Below are positions 27,318 to 35,533 of a DNA stretch of 64,000 nt, in pieces. This DNA comes from Evansella vedderi (GTDB lineage Bacteria; Bacillota; Bacilli; Bacillales; Salisediminibacteriaceae). Both the position numbers and the translations under genes were made by a program. The notes beneath the pieces are model-generated. The model saw only the letters and a list, made by a program, of their open reading frames with translations. It ran no database searches and was not told the DNA's origin. Where the stretch lies: the NCBI RefSeq assembly GCF_030813435.1, contig NZ_JAUSUG010000001.1, forward strand, positions 186,001 to 250,000, in the 5' to 3' direction. The stretch's first letter is position 1. Each line of letters opens with the position of its first letter.

Positions 27318-27335
27318 ATACCGTCCAGATGGTAT
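27318..27335 (+). promoter_or_regulatory. TetR-type operator site 1
   Basis: ATACCGTCCAGATGGTAT, a near-perfect palindrome, 35 bases before the TetR start. Two close variants lie in front of the carnitine operon, which indicates autoregulation plus control of that operon by the same protein. Confidence 0.75.
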
Positions 27336-27369
27336 AGTTAAGACGGAATTTTTTTGAAAGGAGAATAGA

Positions 27370-27906
27370 GTGAGTAGAACTTCTAGAAAAGTCGAAATAC
27401 TTCATGCAGCATCTAAAATTGTTAGTCAAAAAGGTATATTCAATTTAACTTTAGAGGCTGTTGCCTTAGAAGCGGGGATTAGTAAGGGTGGTTTATTGTA
27501 TCATTTCCCTTCAAAAGAAGAATTGGTTAAAGGAATGGTTGAGCATTTAGCAAATAATTATAGGGAAAAGATAGCAGGTAATGCAAGCATGGATCCAGTT
27601 GAAAAAGGTAAATGGATCCGTGCTTATGTTGATGTAACATTTAATCAAGTATATGCAAATAAGGATATGCATTCTGGGTTGTTAGCTGCAAAAGCAGTGA
27701 ATTCTGACTTGCTCGATCCGATTCGTGAGTTATATACTGAATGGCAAAGCTCGATTGAAGATGATGGAATCGATCCAGTTAAAGCGACAATCATTCGTCT
27801 AGCAACTGACGGGATTTGGCTGGCTGAGCTTTTTGATATCTATCATATAGGGGACGAAAAGAAGGACATGGTTTATAAAACGTTAAAAGAATGGGTAGAT
27901 GAATAG
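27370..27906 (+). CDS. TetR/AcrR-family regulator of the carnitine operon
   Basis: A 178-residue protein with an N-terminal HTH (LEAVALEAGISKGGLLYHFP, residues ~28-47) followed by KEELVKGMV, and a helical ligand-binding domain. Start is GTG with AAAGGAGA upstream. The palindromic sites at 27318, 28059 and 28097 flank the gene, so it probably represses itself and the downstream operon until carnitine or a catabolite is present. The ligand is inferred from the operon only. Confidence 0.9.
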   Translation: MSRTSRKVEILHAASKIVSQKGIFNLTLEAVALEAGISKGGLLYHFPSKEELVKGMVEHLANNYREKIAGNASMDPVEKGKWIRAYVDVTFNQVYANKDMHSGLLAAKAVNSDLLDPIRELYTEWQSSIEDDGIDPVKATIIRLATDGIWLAELFDIYHIGDEKKDMVYKTLKEWVDE

Positions 27907-27913
27907 ATATGAA

Positions 27914-27953
27914 AATTAGTCATCCAACTGGGTGACTAATTTTTTTTTTATTT
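27914..27953 (+). terminator. terminator of the TetR gene
   Basis: ATTAGTCA-T-CC / GG-G-TGACTAAT with AACT loop and ten T residues. It isolates the regulator transcript from the operon. Confidence 0.85.
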
Positions 27954-28058
27954 TTTTTGATTAAACAAAAAACCTTGATGTCATAAACGTTAAAGGCAAT
28001 AGAAAAGTACAACTAGGGATATGAAGTTTTTTTCTTGTATGCAATCGACTTGCACACA

Positions 28059-28076
28059 TTACCGTCCGGATGGTAT
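28059..28076 (+). promoter_or_regulatory. TetR-type operator site 2
   Basis: TTACCGTCCGGATGGTAT, same palindrome family as site 1, about 90 bases before the BKACE start. Confidence 0.75.
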
Positions 28077-28096
28077 AGTTACGTTTGTGATTTAGT

Positions 28097-28114
28097 GAAC
28101 CGTCTGGATGGTTT
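28097..28114 (+). promoter_or_regulatory. TetR-type operator site 3
   Basis: GAACCGTCTGGATGGTTT, 38 bases centre to centre from site 2. Paired sites on the operon promoter versus one on the regulator promoter suggest tighter repression of the catabolic genes. Confidence 0.7.
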
Positions 28115-28165
28115 AGTAACGGTGTTATGTATAAGAAAACGTAAGGTAAAGATAGAGGAGGAGAC

Positions 28166-29062
28166 ATGATGCAAAAAGTTTTACTAACAGCGGCAGTGAC
28201 AGGTGCAGGAGATACAACGAAGAAAAGCCCACATGTCCCTGTTACACCAAAAGAAATAGCAGAAGCTGCGATTGAATCTGCAAAAGCTGGAGCAACAGTT
28301 GCTCACGTTCATGCGAGAGACCCGAAAACGGGAGGGATCAGTCATAACGTTGATCATTATCGCGAAATCGTTGATCGAATTCGTGAATCGGAAACAGATG
28401 TCATTATTAATATTACATCTGGTGGTGGTGGTGACTTTATCCCAAGTTTAGCTACACCAGCAGCTGGAGGGAACGGAACAGATATTCAAACCCCAGAAGA
28501 GCGTCATGAACCTGTTGGAGAATTACTTCCTGAAATGTGTACACTTGACTGCGGAAGTGTGAATTTTGGGGATATGGTTTATCTAAGTCCGACGGATTGG
28601 CTGCGCCAACAAGCGAAATTAGTCCAAGAATGTGGCGTTAAGCCGGAGTTGGAATGTTTTGATACAGGGCACATTCGTTTTGCTAAACAACTAATTGATG
28701 AAGGCTTGGTTGATGGCGATCCAATGTTCCAGTTTTGTCTCGGTATTCCGTGGGGAGCAGATGCAGACGTGGAGACAATGTTATATATGAAGAGTCGACT
28801 TCCAAAAAATGCGCACTGGTCCGCATTTGGGATTGGTCGGATGCAAATGCCAATCATGTTGCAAACGGCCATGTTAGGTGGAAACGTACGAGTTGGTTTA
28901 GAAGATAATTTATATCTTGATAAGGGTGTATTTGCTCGCAATGACCAATTGGTTGAAAAGGCAGTGAGCCTCATGCAAAACAACGGAATTGGGGTCATGA
29001 CTCCAAAAGAAGCACGTGAACAATTTGGATTAAGAAATCCACACGGAGGTGGTAACAAGTGA
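28166..29062 (+). CDS. beta-keto acid cleavage enzyme (BKACE/DUF849), probable 3-dehydrocarnitine cleavage
   Basis: A 298-residue protein with the zinc-binding VAHVHARDPKTGG near residue 46 and KPELECFDTGH near 175, typical of the 3-keto-5-aminohexanoate cleavage enzyme family. These enzymes condense a beta-keto acid with acetyl-CoA to give acetoacetate and a new CoA ester. Beside L-carnitine dehydrogenase and a thioesterase the likely reaction is dehydrocarnitine + acetyl-CoA to betainyl-CoA + acetoacetate, as known for CdhC in pseudomonads. RBS GAGGAGGAG is strong; a second ATG follows the first directly. It overlaps the next gene by four bases. Confidence 0.9.
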   Translation: MMQKVLLTAAVTGAGDTTKKSPHVPVTPKEIAEAAIESAKAGATVAHVHARDPKTGGISHNVDHYREIVDRIRESETDVIINITSGGGGDFIPSLATPAAGGNGTDIQTPEERHEPVGELLPEMCTLDCGSVNFGDMVYLSPTDWLRQQAKLVQECGVKPELECFDTGHIRFAKQLIDEGLVDGDPMFQFCLGIPWGADADVETMLYMKSRLPKNAHWSAFGIGRMQMPIMLQTAMLGGNVRVGLEDNLYLDKGVFARNDQLVEKAVSLMQNNGIGVMTPKEAREQFGLRNPHGGGNK

Positions 29063-30027
29063 ATAACAAAAGTCATGGAGTAAAACAACTTGCTGTTATC
29101 GGTACAGGTGTAATCGGAAACGGTTGGATTGCGCGCTTTTTAGCTCAAGGGTACAAGGTCCTTGCATTTGATCCAGTAGATGGAGCGGAAGAGAGAACGC
29201 GTAAGGCAGTATCCCATGCATGGCCATCATTAGAAAAGTTAGGCTTGGCAGAAGGGGCTTCCCAAGATCGTATACGCTTTGCTTCAACAATAGAAGAGGC
29301 AGTAGCAAATGCGGATTTAATTCAAGAAAATGTTCCTGAACGTGAAGAGTTAAAGAAAAATGTATTAGCAAGCATTGATCAATTCGCAAAGTCAGAAGCA
29401 ATAATTGGATCTAGTACTTCAGGAATAATGCCAAGTGTATTACAGGAAGGTTTGCAACATCCAGAACGGTTTATCGTTGCTCACCCATTTAATCCGGTCT
29501 ACATTTTACCACTTGTTGAACTTGTTGGCGGAGAATCAACGAAAGCGGATGTGATTGAAAGAGCGAGCGACTTCTATCAATCGATTCAGATGAAACCGTT
29601 AGTTATTAACAAGGAAATTGAAGGACACTTAGCAGATCGATTAATGGAGGCGCTGTGGCGCGAAGCCTTACATCTTGTTAATGATGGTGTAGCTACAACA
29701 GAAGAAGTTGATGCGGCTATTATTTATGGTGCAGGACTGCGTTGGGCACAAATGGGGCCATTTTTAACGTTCCACTTAGCTGGCGGAGAAAAAGGTATGC
29801 GTCACATGCTAGATCAATTTGGTCCAGCCCTTAAACTTCCATGGACGAAATTAGATGCACCTGAGTTAACAGACGAGTTAAAAGAAAAGGTCATTGAAGG
29901 CTGTGAAAGTCATGCTGGTGATGTGTCGATTGCAGAACTTGAACAGAAACGTAATGAATTTTTAGTTGAATTACTTGATCTAGTCGAAAAATATTGGCCA
30001 GAATCTAACAATCTAGTTACGAAATAA
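29059..30027 (+). CDS. L-carnitine dehydrogenase
   Basis: A 322-residue protein of the 3-hydroxyacyl-CoA dehydrogenase fold. The NAD site is GTGVIGNGWIARFLAQG near residue 12. SSTSGIMPS and VAHPFNPVYILPLVE follow, and GLRWAQMGPFLTFHLAGG near residue 225 is characteristic of carnitine dehydrogenases. It oxidises L-carnitine to 3-dehydrocarnitine with NAD. Start GTG overlaps the BKACE stop, giving coupled translation. The N-terminal domain plus C-terminal helical domain have full family length. Confidence 0.9.
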   Translation: MNNKSHGVKQLAVIGTGVIGNGWIARFLAQGYKVLAFDPVDGAEERTRKAVSHAWPSLEKLGLAEGASQDRIRFASTIEEAVANADLIQENVPEREELKKNVLASIDQFAKSEAIIGSSTSGIMPSVLQEGLQHPERFIVAHPFNPVYILPLVELVGGESTKADVIERASDFYQSIQMKPLVINKEIEGHLADRLMEALWREALHLVNDGVATTEEVDAAIIYGAGLRWAQMGPFLTFHLAGGEKGMRHMLDQFGPALKLPWTKLDAPELTDELKEKVIEGCESHAGDVSIAELEQKRNEFLVELLDLVEKYWPESNNLVTK

Positions 30028-30045
30028 GAGGTTGGGAGGGATTAG

Positions 30046-30510
30046 ATGTCTTTTCGATATCAAGAGCGCGTACGCCCTGAGTGGGTAGACTACAACGGTC
30101 ATATGAATGATGCAGAATATGCAAAAGTGTTTAGTCTAGCTGTTGATTCATTTATGGATGATATCGGCTTAGATGAAAAGAGCCGCAATAGTCTTAACTA
30201 TACAATTTTTACATTAGAAACACATCTTTGCTACTTACAAGAAGCACACGTTGGGGAAGAGTTAACGGTTGAGTTGCAATTACTTGATGATGATGCAAAG
30301 CGCTTGCATGTATTCTTCGTTATGAAAAATAGTGCTGGTATAGAAATTGCCACTAGTGAACAAATGTTAATGGGAATGGATACTGCGGAGGGCAGACCCG
30401 CTCCTTTCCCTGAATCAGTGGCAGCCAATATTGAAACGTTACGAAACGCACATGAACATTTAGATCCCCCAAAACAAGTAGGTAGACAGATCGGAATCAA
30501 AAAGCGATAA
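30046..30510 (+). CDS. hotdog-fold thioesterase, probable betainyl-CoA thioesterase
   Basis: A 154-residue 4-hydroxybenzoyl-CoA-type hotdog protein with RPEWVDYNGHMNDAEYAKVF near residue 9, where the Asp/His region is active-site-like. In carnitine-degrading pseudomonads the CdhB thioesterase hydrolyses betainyl-CoA to glycine betaine; position after BKACE and dehydrogenase supports the same role. RBS GGGAGGG is good. It is 18 bases after the dehydrogenase gene. Confidence 0.85.
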   Translation: MSFRYQERVRPEWVDYNGHMNDAEYAKVFSLAVDSFMDDIGLDEKSRNSLNYTIFTLETHLCYLQEAHVGEELTVELQLLDDDAKRLHVFFVMKNSAGIEIATSEQMLMGMDTAEGRPAPFPESVAANIETLRNAHEHLDPPKQVGRQIGIKKR

Positions 30511-30546
30511 GGCTGTTACTTGTGCGTATAAAAGAGGAGAATGTTT

Positions 30547-31746
30547 ATGAATAAGATTGAAGTAACTGATTTAACGAAAATCTTTGGTTCTCATCCAAAG
30601 CAAGGGTTAAAAAGTTTAAAGAATGGTGAACAAAAAGCTGATATTCTGAAAAAAACTGGGATGACTGTTGGGGTTAATCAAACGTCATTTTCAGTACAAG
30701 CTGGTGAAATTTTCGTAATCATGGGTCTCTCTGGAAGTGGAAAATCAACTTTAATTCGTCTAGTCAATCGTCTCATTGAACCTACGGATGGAGAGATTCT
30801 TATTGATGGAGAAGATATCACGAAGATGGATAAAAATACGCTCATTGAAACGAGGCGTAAAAAATTAGCCATGGTATTCCAGCAATTTGGATTGTTACCC
30901 CATCGGACAGTATTAACGAATGTTGCCTATGGGTTAGAAATTCAAGGGGTTGATAAAGCCGAACGAGAGAAAAAGGCTTTAAAATCAATTGAAGATGTTG
31001 GCTTAAAAGGATATGAAGCAAGTTACCCAAACCAATTAAGTGGTGGAATGCAGCAAAGGGTAGGACTAGCTCGGGCCTTAGCAAATGATTCTGATATTTT
31101 ATTGATGGATGAAGCGTTTAGTGCGCTTGACCCACTTATTCGAAAGGAAATGCAAGATGAACTTCTTGATCTTCAAAATAAGCTTGGGAAAACGATTCTA
31201 TTTATTACCCATGATTTAGATGAAGCATTAAAACTTGGTGATCGAATTGCAATCATGAAAGACGGCGAGATTGTCCAAGTTGGAACAGCAGAAGAAATTT
31301 TAGAAAATCCAGCAAATGAATATGTATCGAACTTCGTCAAAGACGTCGATCGTTCAAAAGTTTTAGAAGCTTCGCATGTCATGAAAAAACCAGGAGTGCT
31401 ACTAAGTTATAAAGATGGTCCTCGAATGGCCGTTCGTAAAATGGAAGAAGCTGGAGTATCTAGCATTTTCGTTGTTGACAAAGAGAATAATTTCAAAGGT
31501 TTGTTAACCATTGATGATGCGATTAAGGCTTATAAAGAGAACATCCCGATGGAAGATGTACTTCTTGATACGGTGCACTTCGCTAGTCCGACGACACCAC
31601 TGAATGACTTAATTGGTATTGCTGCTGAAACAAAATATCCAATTGTTGTGGTTGAGGATGGAAAGCTAAAAGGTATTATTTCACGTGTATCGATCCTATC
31701 AGGATTGGTTCTTGGTAAAGAAAAAGATGAGGTGGTATCATCATGA
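30547..31746 (+). CDS. glycine betaine/carnitine ABC transporter ATP-binding protein (OpuAA/ProV type)
   Basis: About 399 residues from ATG 30547; the upstream ATG is too close to GAGGAG. Walker A is GLSGSGKST, the signature LSGGMQQR and Walker B LLMDEAFSALDP. Two CBS domains occupy the C-terminal ~120 residues, which in OpuA-type proteins sense ionic strength or nucleotides. The four-base overlap with the permease indicates coupling. In this operon the likely substrate is carnitine or a related quaternary amine. Confidence 0.94.
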   Translation: MNKIEVTDLTKIFGSHPKQGLKSLKNGEQKADILKKTGMTVGVNQTSFSVQAGEIFVIMGLSGSGKSTLIRLVNRLIEPTDGEILIDGEDITKMDKNTLIETRRKKLAMVFQQFGLLPHRTVLTNVAYGLEIQGVDKAEREKKALKSIEDVGLKGYEASYPNQLSGGMQQRVGLARALANDSDILLMDEAFSALDPLIRKEMQDELLDLQNKLGKTILFITHDLDEALKLGDRIAIMKDGEIVQVGTAEEILENPANEYVSNFVKDVDRSKVLEASHVMKKPGVLLSYKDGPRMAVRKMEEAGVSSIFVVDKENNFKGLLTIDDAIKAYKENIPMEDVLLDTVHFASPTTPLNDLIGIAAETKYPIVVVEDGKLKGIISRVSILSGLVLGKEKDEVVSS

Positions 31747-32573
31747 ATTACTTCTATTTCCCGTTAGAGGATTGGACGAACCACTTTGTTAATGAATGGC
31801 TGCTCCCAGTCATGAGTGGGTTCTTTAATAGTATTAGTACAGTGCTTCGTGCGTTTATTGAGGGAGTAACGAATCTATTAGTCGTCGTCCCCCCAGAAAT
31901 TATTATGATTCTATTAGTCTTACTTTCTTGGAAAATAGCAGGAAAAGGACTAGCTTTGTTCACGTTAATTGGTTGTATTTTTATTGGTTCCGTTAACTTG
32001 TGGGAAGCTGCCATGCAAACTGTTTCAATTGTTCTTGTGTCAACGTTTTTATCAATTCTGATTGGAGTACCACTAGGGATTCTTAGTGCGACGAATAAGG
32101 TAATTGAAAGAATGATGCGACCAATATTGGATTTTATGCAAACATTGCCTAGTTTTGTTTATTTAATCCCTGCAATTTTGTTATTTGGTCTAGGTGGGGT
32201 ACCAGCTGTCATTGCGACATTTGTGTTTGCGACACCACCAGCTGTACGCATGACGAATTTGGGGATTCGACAAGTACCAAGTGATGTAGTAGAGGCTTCA
32301 AGAGCATTTGGTTCAACTTCTCGTCAATTACTGCTTAAAGTCCAGCTGCCATTGGCTTTACCAACAATCATGGCAGGAGTGAATCAAACGATGATGTTAG
32401 CTTTATCGATGGCTGTTATCGCCTCGATGATTGGAGCACCTGGACTAGGTTCAACCGTTTTATCAGGAATTTCAAGGGTCAATGTCGGTCTTGGATTAAC
32501 AGGTGGTTTGGCGATTGTTGTGTTAGCTATTATTTTAGATCGTATTACACAAGGTTTAGCGAAAAAAGCGTAA
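31743..32573 (+). CDS. quaternary amine ABC transporter permease (OpuAB/ProW type)
   Basis: A 276-residue permease with about six helices and the coupling-loop motif EASRAFGSTSRQLLLKVQLP near residue 180. FMQTLPSFVYLIPAILLFG is characteristic of ProW/OpuAB. It starts inside the end of the ATPase gene. Confidence 0.94.
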   Translation: MNYFYFPLEDWTNHFVNEWLLPVMSGFFNSISTVLRAFIEGVTNLLVVVPPEIIMILLVLLSWKIAGKGLALFTLIGCIFIGSVNLWEAAMQTVSIVLVSTFLSILIGVPLGILSATNKVIERMMRPILDFMQTLPSFVYLIPAILLFGLGGVPAVIATFVFATPPAVRMTNLGIRQVPSDVVEASRAFGSTSRQLLLKVQLPLALPTIMAGVNQTMMLALSMAVIASMIGAPGLGSTVLSGISRVNVGLGLTGGLAIVVLAIILDRITQGLAKKA

Positions 32574-32594
32574 AAGAAAAAGGAGAGAATATCA

Positions 32595-33479
32595 ATGAAA
32601 AAGTTTTTACTAGGTTCAATGATGGCTATGTTAGTAGCGGCATCCATTGGGTGTTCATCTGAAGAACAAGCAAGTAGTGAAGCGGCAGAAGAAAGTGGAA
32701 ATGAAAATGGAGAAACGATCACATTTGGTGTAACACCATGGACAAGTACAGTTCCACCAACTCAAATTGTTAGTCTTATTTTACAAGATATGGGATATGA
32801 AGTCCAAGAAACTAATGCGGATGTTGGTAGTGTTTTCATGGGGCTATCTCGTGGTGACTTAGATGTATTCATGGATGCATGGTTCCCAATGCACCATGTT
32901 CATATGGAACGTTACGGGGATACTCTTGTTGATACAGCTGTTAGTTATCCTGAAGCGGAAACGGGATGGGTGGTACCTAATTACATGGAAGATATTAATA
33001 CAGTTGAAGATATCATTGGCAATGAACACTTGTTCAATAATGAAATGTTTGGAATAGAAGAAGGGACAAGCGCTCAAGGTGAAATTAACGAAATGATTGA
33101 GGAGTTAGGTCTAGATATTACACAAATCAACTCATCTGAAGGCGGTATGTTAGCTCAAGCTCAACGTCTGATGCAACAAGAAGAACCAGTGATCTTCTTC
33201 GGTTGGAGACCACATACGATGTTCAACAAATTTGACATCAAAGTGTTAAGTAACGATGCAGGTTTCTTTGAGACTTCATCTGTTCATGTCATTACGAACC
33301 ATGAATTGCAAGATAGAGCACCAGATGCTTTTGAATTTCTAAGCAACTGGAATATCTCCATTGATGATGTTGAAGAATTGATTGTAAAGATTGAAGAAGA
33401 AGGACAAGATCCAGAGGAAGTTGCTCGTGAGTGGATCGATAACAACCAAGATAAAGTCAATGAAATGATCGGTAACTAA
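32595..33479 (+). CDS. quaternary amine substrate-binding lipoprotein (OpuAC type)
   Basis: A 294-residue lipoprotein with lipobox ASIGC (Cys ~20). The mature part begins TFGVTPWTSTVPPTQIV and has MDAWFPMHHVHMERYGDT and FFGWRPHTMFNKFDI, where Trp residues match the aromatic-cage positions of betaine-binding proteins. It completes a full importer with the two preceding genes. Preference for carnitine over betaine is inferred from the operon. Confidence 0.93.
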   Translation: MKKFLLGSMMAMLVAASIGCSSEEQASSEAAEESGNENGETITFGVTPWTSTVPPTQIVSLILQDMGYEVQETNADVGSVFMGLSRGDLDVFMDAWFPMHHVHMERYGDTLVDTAVSYPEAETGWVVPNYMEDINTVEDIIGNEHLFNNEMFGIEEGTSAQGEINEMIEELGLDITQINSSEGGMLAQAQRLMQQEEPVIFFGWRPHTMFNKFDIKVLSNDAGFFETSSVHVITNHELQDRAPDAFEFLSNWNISIDDVEELIVKIEEEGQDPEEVAREWIDNNQDKVNEMIGN

Positions 33480-33483
33480 TAAA

Positions 33484-33528
33484 GAGGTCTGTGTCTAGCT
33501 GTATAAACGGTCAGGCACAGACCCTTTT
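33484..33528 (+). terminator. terminator after the ABC genes
   Basis: GAGGTCTGTGTC and GGCACAGACCC form the stem, followed by TTTTAC. It may allow partial read-through to the hydrolase 25 bases further on. Confidence 0.7.
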
Positions 33529-33552
33529 ACTATCTATTGTGAGGTGCTAAAA

Positions 33553-35292
33553 ATGAATGAAAATACGGAAGTTCTAATTGAGAGGGATGTTCCTTGTACA
33601 GTTAGAGACGGCGTGAAGTTATATGCGAATATATATCGACCTAATAAGGCTGGAACGTATCCTGTGTTGCTAACTCGTTTGCCATACAACAAAAACCTCC
33701 CAGATTTTTCCCATCGTTACATTGATCCAATTCGAGCGGTTCTAGCAGATTATGTTGTTATCATTCAAGATGTCCGGGGGCGCTTTGCATCGGAAGGCAA
33801 CTTTGAGCCTTTTGTTCAAGAGGCAGAAGACGGGTACGACACGGTTGAATGGGCAGCTAGGTTGCCGTATTCGAATGGAAAGGTTGGCATGTTTGGTCTT
33901 TCTTATTATGGCTTCACCCAGTTGTATGCCGCAATCGAACAACCACCATCATTGAAAGCGATTTTTCCAGCGATGACCGGGAATGACCTGCGCGATGGTC
34001 TTTTGTATCGGAGTGGCGTATTTGAGTTAGGATTATTTGAAACGTGGATGCTTGATTCGGTAGCACCTGATTATTTGAAACGAAAGCAAGGCATAGATAA
34101 TGAAGAAACGATGAAACAGCTCAATCATGATCTAAATCATATTGATGAATGGTACAAGTATGTTCCAATCAAAGACTGGCCGCCATTAACGAAGCATCCT
34201 GATATAGGTGATCTGTTTACTCAATATACAAACCAAGAATTATCGAATGACCTTTTTGAGAGAACTAGCTTTAAAGAGGATTTAAAAAAATTAGATCTTC
34301 CGGCGTTTCATTTAGCCGGTTGGTATGATTGCTTTTTAGGACCTACGTTAACGAACTACGAAGAAATGAGCAAGAACGAGAAGGGGAAAAGAAAGCAAAA
34401 ATTGATCATTGGTCCTTGGGGACATGGAATGTTTGAATCTGTGAATGGAGAACGCTTTTTTGGGGTCAATAGCTCAGGACATTCCATTGAAGGAAAAAAT
34501 GATCTCACATTGCTTCATCTTAAATGGTTTGACGAATGGTTAAAAGAAAAGCCCACGTCCGTGATGGAAGAAGATCCAGTCAAAATCTTTGTGATGGGAA
34601 TCAATGAGTGGCGATTTGAAAAAGAATGGCCAATACAACGAACAGAGTATATCCCTTATTACTTACATAGTAATGGAGATGCAGCGAAGGGCATAGCATC
34701 CGGAGGGTTAGATGAGACTCCTACTAAGGAAGAGCCAACGGATCAGTTTATATTTGACCCGAAAAAACCGGTTCCGACTAAAGGAGGAAATCCATTATTC
34801 TATCTAGGGTTAAACAGTGGTCCACTTGATCAAAGAGAGATTGAAAGTAGAGAGGATGTACTTGTCTATACTTCAGCTCCAATGGAACAGCAACTAGAGG
34901 TAACGGGTCGAGTGAAAATGGTTCTTTGGGCAGCGACTGACGCACCTGATACAGATTTTACGGTAAAACTAGTTGATGTATTTCCTGATGGAAGAGCGTA
35001 CATTTTGACCGATGGAATTGTTCGAGCGAAGTACCGCGATGGTTATGAGGTGAAACCTGAGTTAGCTGGTGAAGTCGTGAAATATGAAATTGATCTTTGG
35101 GCGACGAGCAATGTCTTTTTACCTGGGCATTCCATAAGAATCGAAGTGTCTTCCAGCAATTTTCCTCGGTATGATGTTAATCCCAATACTGGCCAAAGCC
35201 TTATAGAAACAACAGAATCGAAAAAAGCTACTCAGACCATTTATCATCAAGTGGATTATCCTTCTTATCTATTACTTCCAGTAATTCGATAG
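33553..35292 (+). CDS. CocE/NonD-family alpha/beta hydrolase
   Basis: About 579 residues from ATG 33553, set by GAGGTG upstream. The family has an alpha/beta hydrolase core with nucleophile in MFGLSYYGFTQLY (~Ser115), acid in FHLAGWYDCFLG and histidine in IIGPWGHGMF, then a C-terminal jelly-roll domain (LPGHSIRIEVSSSNFPRYD). Members cleave esters (cocaine esterase) or X-prolyl peptides. Placement behind a carnitine operon suggests hydrolysis of acylcarnitines or another choline/carnitine ester, but this is inference. No signal peptide, so it acts in the cytoplasm. Confidence 0.85.
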   Translation: MNENTEVLIERDVPCTVRDGVKLYANIYRPNKAGTYPVLLTRLPYNKNLPDFSHRYIDPIRAVLADYVVIIQDVRGRFASEGNFEPFVQEAEDGYDTVEWAARLPYSNGKVGMFGLSYYGFTQLYAAIEQPPSLKAIFPAMTGNDLRDGLLYRSGVFELGLFETWMLDSVAPDYLKRKQGIDNEETMKQLNHDLNHIDEWYKYVPIKDWPPLTKHPDIGDLFTQYTNQELSNDLFERTSFKEDLKKLDLPAFHLAGWYDCFLGPTLTNYEEMSKNEKGKRKQKLIIGPWGHGMFESVNGERFFGVNSSGHSIEGKNDLTLLHLKWFDEWLKEKPTSVMEEDPVKIFVMGINEWRFEKEWPIQRTEYIPYYLHSNGDAAKGIASGGLDETPTKEEPTDQFIFDPKKPVPTKGGNPLFYLGLNSGPLDQREIESREDVLVYTSAPMEQQLEVTGRVKMVLWAATDAPDTDFTVKLVDVFPDGRAYILTDGIVRAKYRDGYEVKPELAGEVVKYEIDLWATSNVFLPGHSIRIEVSSSNFPRYDVNPNTGQSLIETTESKKATQTIYHQVDYPSYLLLPVIR

Positions 35293-35487
35293 CCCATTTC
35301 TATGATAGAGGAGGTCTTAAATAACTTCGGTGAACCGTATCACAAGTGATGGTAAAGTTCTGTTGTTAGATGAGAAGTAAAAAAAAATGAATAATCTAAA
35401 GTCGGATTAGCAAACTGTACCGATGTTCGGTAGTCAAGTAACGGATTGGTACAATTAAAAGTTGCTCCTATTTCACAGCTCAAAATA

Positions 35488-35522
35488 AAAAAGGCATCGC
35501 TCCATTCCCTGAAGCGATACCC
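35488..35522 (-). terminator. terminator of the symporter gene (minus strand)
   Basis: On the minus strand GGTATCGCT pairs with AGCGATGCC followed by TTTTTTATTTTG. It lies just after the stop of the gene at 35534. Confidence 0.75.
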
Positions 35523-35533
35523 ATCGAACTATA

